The position numbers and the translations under genes were made by a program. DNA of 64,000 bases from Streptomyces sp. NBC_00335 (GTDB lineage Bacteria > Actinomycetota > Actinomycetes > Streptomycetales > Streptomycetaceae): contig NZ_CP108007.1 of assembly GCF_036127095.1 (NCBI RefSeq), positions 232,691-296,690 of the forward strand, in the 5' to 3' direction. Shown piece after piece: positions 58,158-64,000 of this stretch. The first letter of the stretch is position 1. Each line of letters begins with the position of its first letter. The notes under the pieces were generated by a model that saw nothing but the letters and a program-made list of their open reading frames with translations, searched no databases and was not told where the DNA came from.

Positions 58158-59342
58158 TTGCGCAGAACCGGAGTTTCCGCACGCGCTGCCAGCGCCGTGA
58201 CACTGGCGCTGGCCTCACTCTCGCTCGGCATAGCCGCGCCTGCCTCGCAGGCGGCGGAGACCGCGCTGCCGACCGCAGATAAGAGCCAGCTGGCGCAGAT
58301 CGCCGACGCCTACCTCCAGCGCCGAGCCGACGCCGTCACCCTCTCGCGAACCCAGACTCTGCGTGCCCCGGCACCTCTTGCGCTGACCGCGCAGGCGGCC
58401 GACGTACTCGGAGGCGAGATCACCGCACTGCAGGCCAACGCTACGAAGCTGGAAAAGCGCTGGAGCGGATTCAGCCGTGCCGAAGTGACCGTCATTCCCG
58501 GCAAGGGCACGGTCAGCGGTGACACCGCGACGCTGGCGGTCGAGGAGGAAACCCGCCTGTACTTCCCCGACACCAAGCCGGGGGACGCCATCACGCACAC
58601 CTCGTACCTCCTCCCTCACACGCTGACGTTCAAGCGTGCCGCGGGCGGCGCGTGGAAGCTCGCGGACGATAAGACGTCCGTCGACAGCTCGGGGCCCGCG
58701 GCGCCCACGCAGCTTGAGGGTCCCGCCACGATGAGCGAGGCGGACCCGGTCGACGAGATCCTGCCCGCTCCCGTAGACGAGGGCCCCAAGCCTCCGCCCA
58801 GCAGCGACGAGCCCGGCGGCGACGCACCGCTGAGGGAAAAGACGTTGGACGGGCCCCTGGCCGGATACAACTACACCGCGATGGTCAACTACGCGAAGAA
58901 GTACGGCCTCCGCGGCAACACCGGCTTGCGCACCTATGGGCAGGACTGCACCAACTTCATCTCGCAGGCGGTTTATGCCGGCGGCTGGACGCAGAAGCCG
59001 GGCAGCATGTCGGAGCGCGGAGACACCCGGAAGTGGTGGTACGGCAACTACACCTACACGACCAGCTACAGCTGGGCCGGCGCGGAGAACTGGTACTGGT
59101 TCGGCCGGAACTCTGGCAGGACCAAGCACGTCCCCAGCGTCTGGGACCTGTTCCCGTCCGACGTACTCCAGGCTGACTGGGGTCCGAACCCCAACGGCAA
59201 CATCAACCACACGATGATGGTCACGGGCCGGCAGGGAGGCATGCTCTACCTGACCTACCACACCCCCAACTCTGTCGACGTTCCCCTCAGCTACCTTCGA
59301 GCCAAGTACCCCAACACATGGTGGTACACCCACCGCACCTGA
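58158..59342 (+). CDS. Secreted protein with amidase-like (PF12671-type) C-terminal domain
   Basis: 394 residues from TTG 58158, preceded by GGGGGG at 7-bp distance; ATG 58137 is in frame but has no ribosome-binding site. A signal peptide (TGVSARAASAVTLALASLSLGIAAPASQA) leads to an alpha/beta domain and a Pro-rich acidic linker (~185-240). The C-terminal ~150 residues begin YNYTAMVNYAKKYGLRGNTG, continue TYGQDCTNFISQAVYAGGW and hold NHTMMVTG and an ending TWWYTHRT. The DCTNF Cys and the NHT His are the likely catalytic pair of the 'putative amidase domain' (NlpC/P60-like). It probably acts on cell wall or peptide bonds outside the cell. A lipoprotein gene follows 16 bp downstream. Confidence 0.85.
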   Translation: MRRTGVSARAASAVTLALASLSLGIAAPASQAAETALPTADKSQLAQIADAYLQRRADAVTLSRTQTLRAPAPLALTAQAADVLGGEITALQANATKLEKRWSGFSRAEVTVIPGKGTVSGDTATLAVEEETRLYFPDTKPGDAITHTSYLLPHTLTFKRAAGGAWKLADDKTSVDSSGPAAPTQLEGPATMSEADPVDEILPAPVDEGPKPPPSSDEPGGDAPLREKTLDGPLAGYNYTAMVNYAKKYGLRGNTGLRTYGQDCTNFISQAVYAGGWTQKPGSMSERGDTRKWWYGNYTYTTSYSWAGAENWYWFGRNSGRTKHVPSVWDLFPSDVLQADWGPNPNGNINHTMMVTGRQGGMLYLTYHTPNSVDVPLSYLRAKYPNTWWYTHRT

Positions 59343-59358
59343 CCCGAAGGGCGGACCC

Positions 59359-59781
59359 ATGAAGAGGGCCCTCGCGCTACTGGCAGTGCCTGTCCTGTGC
59401 GCAGCGCTCGCCGCCTGTTCTTCTGATGACAAGGTCGGCAGGAGCGAGAAGCAGACTGCGGAGAAGTACATCGCCGCGCTCAACGCCCGGGACCCTCAGG
59501 GGCTCATCGACCTGGATCAGCAGACGCCGGGCAAGACTGGGGTGAAAGAGCACGCCGACAAGCTGATAACGGAGAGCGGCGGCCGCGGCATCAAGATCTC
59601 GGACATCAACGTGATCAAGGAGTTCGAGCCGACCCTCGCGAGCGTGACCATCACCGGCACCGACGGCACCGGCAAACCGTTCGACACGGTCATCCTGATG
59701 AACAAGAAGGACGGCGACTGGTTCATCGGCCTCGGCGCGCTCCCCGTCAAGGGCACACCGAAGCCCACCGCCGGCTTCTGA
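59359..59781 (+). CDS. Lipoprotein paired with the secreted amidase-like protein
   Basis: 140 residues. Signal peptide with lipobox LAAC (Cys ~20), a short polar linker, then one compact alpha/beta domain (YIAALNARDPQGLIDLDQQ, a long helix; TLASVTITGTDGTGKPFDTVILM; DGDWFIGLGALPV) resembling the DUF4878/NTF2-like fold of secreted actinobacterial proteins. ATG 59359 has GAAGGGCGG upstream. It lies 16 bp after the amidase-like gene, so the two are certainly co-transcribed. The pair has the same gene order (secreted protein, then lipoprotein) as 47590-46541. An immunity or anchoring role is inference. Confidence 0.78.
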   Translation: MKRALALLAVPVLCAALAACSSDDKVGRSEKQTAEKYIAALNARDPQGLIDLDQQTPGKTGVKEHADKLITESGGRGIKISDINVIKEFEPTLASVTITGTDGTGKPFDTVILMNKKDGDWFIGLGALPVKGTPKPTAGF

Positions 59782-59966
59782 GAGGGCGCTCGGTACGGCT
59801 CATCGAGACCTCCGCCAAAGGCACCGCCTTCGAAGCGCCGGACGAATCTCGCCGGAAAGCCGCCGCTCAAGCTCAACCTCACCGTTCCCCGCCTCCCGGA
59901 ATCCCGGGAGGCGGGGAACCCTGCACTCACGAAGAAGAGGCGTCGGCGTGCGGGTGCAGCACCTGA

Positions 59967-60122
59967 ATGCGGACCCCCACCGTGCACTGCCGGTACGTCG
60001 GTGAGCGGGTGACCGCCAAGCACCGGTGGGCGCCCGCCGTGGACCAGGCGGAGCGTGAGGCGCTGCTGCGGTATGCGGCCGGCTGCCAGAACGCGGTGCT
60101 GGCCTTCGACCGGGCCTCCTGA
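59967..60122 (+). pseudogene. C-terminal fragment of a DUF1524-type HNH endonuclease
   Basis: 52 codons: HCRYVGERVTAKHRWAPAVD, then QAEREALLRYAAGC, then a stop. This 'C.Y...(W/R)VxxKxRW.L.VD..E..AL' block is, from memory, the usual C-terminus of secreted DUF1524 HNH nucleases. The catalytic part is missing, and an in-frame TGA precedes it. A strong hairpin follows 40 bp downstream, where the terminator of the whole gene would be. Confidence 0.45.
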
Positions 60123-60161
60123 CGGCCGACCGGCACGCAGCTTGCCCTTGGATGCACGTCG

Positions 60162-60201
60162 GCGCGGTGCCCTCTACCGGATTCGGTAGAGGGCACCGCG
60201 C
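60162..60201. terminator. Perfect 18-bp hairpin terminator
   Basis: Arms 60162-60179 and 60184-60201 are fully complementary around a 4-nt loop (GATT). It lies 40 bp after the stop of the HNH fragment. There is no T-run. Confidence 0.8.
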
Positions 60202-60668
60202 TCGTGTAGGGCTCCAGGGCAGGGCGATGGCGGGCGGCGTCGGAGTGTCTTCCGCTTCCCACCCCGTCACTATTGAGGCGCCTTGTCCGCCGACATCGGT
60301 CCTCGACGCGCTCCCGCTGCCGACCGCGAAGGCCATCGAGATCGTGGCGTTCGTCCCCGCCGCCTCGATCGACCCGATCCAGATCGGCGCCTCCTACTAC
60401 CTGGCCGCCGAAGTATGACGGGCCATTGGTGTGGTGCGTGGTCTGGTTCTGTGACCTGCGGGTGTTCAGATTGCTTGGCGTCTCGGCGAGGAGCAGCGCG
60501 CCCTCGGATCGGGGTGGGGGCTTGATTCCCAAGTCTATCCAGACTTCAGAATAAAGCAGGAGCGTGCTCATGGTGGAGCCTTGGCCGATGCGGCCTTCGG
60601 GCTCGGGGGCCATCGGCCCGAGAGGCACCGCCAACGTTCGGTTTCCTTGGGTGGAGGAGGATGTGTTC
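60202..60668. other. Gene-free ~470 bp before the barstar-like gene
   Basis: No supported gene. An in-frame extension of the barstar-like gene to ATG 60570 is possible (GGAG at 60559-60562) but adds residues without family features. Short frames elsewhere have no ribosome-binding site. A promoter for the downstream gene must lie here. Confidence 0.4.
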
Positions 60669-61073
60669 ATGGGAGATTCCGCGCGTTTCCGATTGCTTTC
60701 TGCCGGCGAGGCTGGCCAGGTCTTCGAGGGCCTGTCTGCGGGTGGGGCGAGGGTTGTCGAAGTCGACACGAAGGGGGCCAGGGACGGAGAGTCGATCGTG
60801 CACGCCTTCAGCGAGCTGATTGAGATGGATCCTCCGTTGTCGGGCCGCTGGCATCAGGATGCGTTTTCCGACTCCCTCTGTGGAGGTCTTCACAATCTGG
60901 AGGAGAGGCGTGTTGTGCTCGCGCTGCGCGGGGATTTCTGGGTGAAGGAACGGTTCGGGGCGGTGGCCGAGACCTTGGAGATCTTGGGAGAGGTTGCGGA
61001 CACGCTGGCGGAGGAACGGTTCACTGGTGGTGCGCCGACCGAGTTGGTCCTCTTTGTCGTTGAGACGAACTGA
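60669..61073 (+). CDS. Barstar-like RNase inhibitor (immunity protein)
   Basis: 134 residues. The middle shows the barstar pattern: a strand (ARVVEVDTKGARDGES), a helix (IVHAFSELIEMD), PPLSGRWHQDAFSDSLCGGL, which corresponds to barstar's YYGxNLDALWDCL, and a last strand (TELVLFVVE) after a long helix (GAVAETLEILGEVADTLAEERF). The acidic residues of DAFSD correspond to those that plug the barnase active site. ATG 60669 is chosen for GGAGGAGG eight bases upstream. No barnase-type RNase is encoded nearby. Eleven bases separate it from an ankyrin-type pseudogene, so both were probably one operon. Confidence 0.78.
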   Translation: MGDSARFRLLSAGEAGQVFEGLSAGGARVVEVDTKGARDGESIVHAFSELIEMDPPLSGRWHQDAFSDSLCGGLHNLEERRVVLALRGDFWVKERFGAVAETLEILGEVADTLAEERFTGGAPTELVLFVVETN

Positions 61074-61086
61074 GCCGGGAGCCTGA

Positions 61087-61474
61087 GTGACCGAGTTCCC
61101 CGACAAACCGTGGACTCCTGCGCATCGGGCGGTGGAGTCGGGTGACCATGCCGAGCTGCCCCGTCTCCTCGATTCGGGTGTGGACCCGGTAGAGGTCTGC
61201 TGTGGGATGACACTCCTGCTCTACGCGATTGATGTGGAGGGGGATGGGGCACTCCAGTCGGGCGGGTCGCTCGACTGGGCGCTCTGCGATCCTGCTGGCC
61301 TATGGAGCCGATCCCACCGCAACATCTGACGGTGAGACTCCGCGCGAGTTGGCGGTCTCCTATAACCACGACATGGCAGTCAGGCTCCTGGATCGGAATA
61401 GAGCAGCCCTCGTGGCTCCTGCTGACCGCCCGCGGAGCGGGCTGTGGTCCTGGAGGCGGAGCCGGAAGGCTTGA
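61087..61474 (+). pseudogene. Ankyrin-repeat protein, frameshifted
   Basis: The first frame (GTG 61087) gives WTPAHRAVESGDHAELPRLL and DSGVDPVEVCCGMTLLLYAID, an ankyrin repeat. The frame then continues into unrelated residues. From about 61285 another frame gives LLAYGADPTATSDGETPREL and AVSYNHDMAVRLL, a second repeat. A single-base change around 61255-61290 explains both. The 3' end merges with the hairpin repeat at 61450. Small ankyrin proteins of this type occur as immunity proteins beside barstar and SUKH genes. Confidence 0.72.
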
Positions 61475-61538
61475 GGGTGGGAGCGAAGCGGACACCCAAC
61501 GGGCCGTAGGCTCGGACCCCGTGAAACGGGGCGCCTCC
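61450..61538. repeat. GNA-hairpin repeat module, copy at 61.5 kb
   Basis: Building blocks in order: GGCGGAGCCGGAAGG, then GAGGGTG-GGAGCGAAGCGGA-CACCC, then ACGGGCCGTAGGCTCGG, then ACCCCGT-GAA-ACGGGG, then CCTCC. The third and fourth are stems with three-base loops. The same order recurs at ~63090-63160 and ~63710-63800 and, degenerate, at ~41850. Confidence 0.85.
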
Positions 61539-62327
61539 TAAAGGTTGTTGCAGAACGTCTGTGATAGGGCATTCCTGTTGTATCGGTGGGGTGTTGCGGG
61601 TTGAGTCGGTGTGGGTGGAGTCGTTCACGGGCTTGCGGATCGAGCGGTTCGCGAAGCTGGTGAAAGTGGTGCGGGAGCGGGGCGGGAACGGGCCCGGCGG
61701 TGGCCGTCCGTGGTGCCTGCCACTGCCTGACCGGGTGCTGCTGGTGGCGGTGCACTACCGCACGAACCTGACCATGCGGCAGCTCGCTCCGCTCTTCGGG
61801 ATCTCCCCGGCCACGGTCTGCCGGGTCATCCAGCGCCTGCGGCCCTTGCTGGCGCTGGAGCTGGCCCCGCGGCCAGTCGCAGACGTGGAACGGTTGTGGA
61901 TCGTGGACGGAACCCTGATCCCCGTCCGCGACCGCACGGTTGGTGCCTCCTCAAGGAACTACCGGTTCTCGGCGAACGTGCAGGTCATCATCGATGCGGA
62001 CAGCCGTCTGGTCGTCGCGAGCGCCCGCCCGGCGCCTACCTGGGCACCGGCCTGATCGTCCCGCACCGCAGAAGGCCAGGACGTCCCCTCCTGCGCGGCC
62101 AGGAAGAGGACTATGCCGAGCACCGCCGGGTGCGGGCCCGCGTCGAGCACACCTTCGCCCGGATGAAGAACTGGAAGATCCTCCGCGACTGCCGCCAGAA
62201 GGGCGACGGCCTCCACCACGCCATCCAGGCCGTCGCCACCATGCACAACGGCGCTATGACCCGGTGAAACAGCAGGCCAAACACCACCCAGACCTGCCCA
62301 AGCTGAACCTTCTGCAACAACATTTAG
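61538..62327 (+). mobile_element. Decayed IS5-type element with 18-bp terminal inverted repeats
   Basis: Left end CTAAAGGTTGTTGCAGAA (61538-61555); right end, read inwards, CTAAATGTTGTTGCAGAA (62310-62327); 17 of 18 match. The element is only ~790 bp because the transposase gene inside has an internal deletion. The right end lies over the stop codon of the HNH gene, so the element landed at that gene's 3' end. Confidence 0.82.
61561..62267 (+). pseudogene. IS5-family transposase, internally deleted and frameshifted
   Basis: Frame one runs to LWIVDGTLIPVRDRTVGASS and RNYRFSANVQVIIDADSRLV, with a DDE aspartate in VDGTLIPVRDR and a second acidic residue in IDADSR. It then ends at ~62055 after SARPAPTWAPA. 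Another frame gives GTGLIVPHRRRPGRPLLRGQ, EEDYAEHRRVRARVEHTFAR and MKNWKILRDCRQKGDGLHHA. About 50-60 residues between VVASAR and GTGLIV are missing. The catalytic Glu (VEHTFARMK) is present but out of frame. Not active. Confidence 0.88.
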
Positions 62328-62998
62328 AAGCGTTGCAGCGCCTTCTTGTGGGCTTCTTTCGCCACCCGCTTGAAGAGTCTACGTAGCTCTTCCTTGCGGC
62401 TTCCGTAGGTTTTCATCGCGTGACAGTTGGGGCAGAGAGCGATCATGTTCTTCGGGTAATCCCGCCCTCCAAGGGCGAGATCCATGATGTGGTCGACCTG
62501 AAGTATCGCTCTGCCGTCGGGTGTTTTATCCGAGGGCATCCCACCGCAGTCAGGGTTTTCGCATTTGTCCTGGGCTCGGGCCCGTACTGCTTCGACGGCC
62601 TGCGGGTCCCGGTACACCTCGACAATGGTGCGCTCCACCGTCCGCCCATCCCGTTCGGATGCCTTCAGTTTTGCGCACACATGCCGATACCGGTCACCGT
62701 CACGTGCCTCCTCCGCCACGAGGATGTCGGGTGACTGGCTCTGGTTCCCAGCACACTCCAGACACCAGGCATTTCGGGGTCCGCGCCGCAGCGGCCGCTC
62801 GGCGATCAGATTGGAACCGTACTCACAGACCGTGCGGTGGATGGTGCATGCCAGTCCGTATTCCAAGGGGCTCACAGACCGGCCACGCCGGACCACTTCC
62901 GCGGCGTCCCTCGGCTTGCTGTACAGGAGGTCCCAGCCCTCAACGCAAGAAGGCCCCACCGCCGACTTGCGCTTGATTCCGTCACTGTCGATCTCCAT
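62324..62998 (-). CDS. HNH endonuclease domain protein
   Basis: 224 residues. Residues ~130-215 form the nuclease: CENPDCGG (zinc pair), QVDHIMDLALGG (catalytic His with the Asp before it), NMIALCPNCHAMK (second zinc pair and H), then KEELRRLF. The N-terminal half has other cysteine pairs (CLECAGNQ). ATG 62998 is chosen because upstream codons to 63118 are hairpin-repeat sequence; no strong ribosome-binding site is seen. The stop codon (62324-62326) lies inside the IS5 end. Such HNH proteins are phage or plasmid endonucleases or toxin parts; which is not clear. No immunity gene directly follows it. Confidence 0.8.
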   Translation of the reverse strand: MEIDSDGIKRKSAVGPSCVEGWDLLYSKPRDAAEVVRRGRSVSPLEYGLACTIHRTVCEYGSNLIAERPLRRGPRNAWCLECAGNQSQSPDILVAEEARDGDRYRHVCAKLKASERDGRTVERTIVEVYRDPQAVEAVRARAQDKCENPDCGGMPSDKTPDGRAILQVDHIMDLALGGRDYPKNMIALCPNCHAMKTYGSRKEELRRLFKRVAKEAHKKALQRF

Positions 62999-63277
62999 GG
63001 CATCTGTCACAGCCCAGAAAACTACGTGCCCCAAACCTGACGCTCCATCCCCCGCCCAGCCTGTGGACAGCAAGCCATGCTCGGAAGGACTGAGGGTGGG
63101 AGCGAAGCGAACACCCAACGGGCCGTGGGCTCGGGACCCCGTGAAACGGGGTCGCCTGGGAGGCCGTGGGTCCGCGAAGCGGGCCGTTCATGGAGGGCGG
63201 CGGAGCCAGAACCAGTCCGGAGCGAAGGACTCCTGGCCGAAGGCCGGCTATTTGAGTCGGCTGTCTAGCATCATGGA
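62999..63277. repeat. GNA-hairpin repeat module, copy at 63.1 kb, plus extra hairpins
   Basis: Positions ~63090-63160 repeat the 61.5-kb module almost exactly (GGGTG-GGAGCGAAGCGAA-CACCC; CCCCGT-GAA-ACGGGG). They are followed by GTCCGC-GAA-GCGGG, AGTCC-GGAGCGA-AGGACT and GGCC-GAA-GGCC. No gene in this gap. Confidence 0.8.
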
Positions 63278-63670
63278 GTGATCGATTTTTCTGGGTTGTC
63301 TTCTGCGGATTTTCTGGCGGCTTTGAGGCGTGGGACTGATTGCCTGTGGCCTTTGGAGGCAGCGGTCTGGCTGCTGGAACGAACGGGTGTGTGGCTTGAG
63401 GACCCGCGGTTGCGTCAGTACGTTGTCGGCGGAGCCGACCATGAAGGCGAGAGGTGGGCGGGCTTTGAGGTCTCGAGGCTTCGCGCCGCGGTAGAGGCAG
63501 GAGAGCTTGGGGAGCACGGGGAGGAGCTGGCAGTCCTGTGCTTCGCCCTCAGCCTGTACGGCGATTTTCCGATCTCTCTGCGTTACGACTGCGACGGCCT
63601 TTCTGAGGAGGTTGTGCAGCTGATGGGGAAGGCCCTGCTCATCGCGAACGGCCACGCCGAACGCGACTGA
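63278..63670 (+). CDS. Hypothetical protein (immunity-protein-like size and position)
   Basis: 130 residues from GTG 63278. It is helical and acidic: FSGLSSADFLAALRRGTDCLWPLEAAVWLLERTG, then LRQYVVGGADHEGERWAGFE and a long C-terminal helix. The composition resembles small immunity proteins and it is flanked on both sides by hairpin-repeat modules, as are the barstar/ankyrin genes to the left. No family recognised and no clear ribosome-binding site. Confidence 0.6.
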   Translation: MIDFSGLSSADFLAALRRGTDCLWPLEAAVWLLERTGVWLEDPRLRQYVVGGADHEGERWAGFEVSRLRAAVEAGELGEHGEELAVLCFALSLYGDFPISLRYDCDGLSEEVVQLMGKALLIANGHAERD

Positions 63671-64000
63671 TGCCCCCGCTTCCCTTGTTGCTGCCCGAGT
63701 AGCGGGCTGGTCCTGAAGGCGGAGCCGGAAGGACCCAGGGTGGGGGAGCGAAGCGGACCCGCCCAACGGGCCGAAGGCCCGTACCCCATGAAACGGGATC
63801 ACCTCCCGCGCGCAGCGCGGGAGCCTCCCAGGGCTCGCGCAGCGAGCCCGCTCTGGTGGAGCGCAGCGGAACCAGAGCCAGTCCGCAGCGAAGCGAAGGA
63901 CTCCGGCCCGAAGGGCCGGCCCACGGCTCGGAGCGAAGCGGAGAGCCGGGCCCGACGGGCCCCGGCCGCGCGCAGCGAGGCCGTTCAGTCCTGAGCGCGC
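63671..64000. repeat. Array of consecutive hairpins with GNA triloops
   Basis: No gene. After the module copy at ~63710-63800, hairpins follow one another with little spacing: 63767-63781 (CGGGCC-GAA-GGCCCG), 63803-63823 (CTCCCGCGC-GCA-GCGCGGGAG), 63831-63849 (GGGCTCGC-GCA-GCGAGCCC), 63851-63877 (CTCTGGT arms), 63879-63901 (AGTCC arms), 63904-63920 (CCGGCCC-GAA-GGGCCGG), ~63926-63948 (GGCTC arms) and 63948-63962 (GGGCCC-GAC-GGGCCC). Most loops are three bases of the form GNA or GAC closed by C-G. The array runs to the window edge. Confidence 0.88.

Noticed and set aside
63671..64000. CRISPR array
   Set aside because: Spacing and units are irregular and each unit is its own palindrome; no constant repeat with unique spacers and no cas gene.

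Overview
The window is high-GC (about 70% overall, with strong G/C at third codon positions), uses many GTG/TTG starts and ATGA stop-start overlaps, and carries an AfsR/SARP-type regulator. This is what a Streptomyces-like actinomycete looks like. All calls were made by eye from the sequence; no database search was run.

Positions 1-29.5 kb are the right-hand part of a nonribosomal peptide synthetase (NRPS) cluster, transcribed left to right as one tightly coupled operon. It holds the tail of an upstream NRPS (adenylation end plus carrier protein) and a 5703-residue five-module NRPS. That NRPS ends in a serine beta-lactamase/penicillin-binding-protein-like domain instead of an ordinary thioesterase. 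Then come an ornithine-carbamoyltransferase-like enzyme with an altered substrate motif, an MFS exporter, a SyrP-like Fe(II)/2-oxoglutarate hydroxylase, a type II thioesterase, a second NRPS (C-A-PCP-E-C) with an unpaired terminal C domain, a small lipoprotein and a phosphoglycerate dehydrogenase. The product is inferred to be a peptide of at least seven residues with one D-residue (aromatic or hydrophobic by code), a beta-hydroxylated residue and probably a carbamoylated (ureido/citrulline-like) residue. The first bases of the cluster lie outside the window.

Positions 29.5-37.3 kb (minus strand) hold an FtsX-type ABC exporter pair, the SARP/NB-ARC regulator, a Tat-exported alpha/beta hydrolase and a secreted phosphodiester glycosidase. 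The exporter and regulator may belong to the cluster. Positions 37.4-43.8 kb hold ordinary small genes: a short-chain dehydrogenase with a divergent AraC regulator, a DUF1330 protein, a potato-inhibitor-I-like peptide, a cold-shock protein and a cysteine-rich membrane protein.

Positions 44-64 kb are accessory DNA. They hold transposase wrecks of three families and one intact IS1182-type element, a tyrosine recombinase with its own XRE-type regulator and a palindromic operator, and two 'secreted protein plus lipoprotein' gene pairs preceded by a shared ~105-bp sequence. They also hold a series of immunity-like genes (SUKH/SMI1, barstar-like, ankyrin) with toxin-like scraps (HNH, DUF1524 C-terminus). 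The right end is dominated by a repeated intergenic module of perfect hairpins with GNA triloops, ending in an unbroken array at 63.7-64.0 kb.
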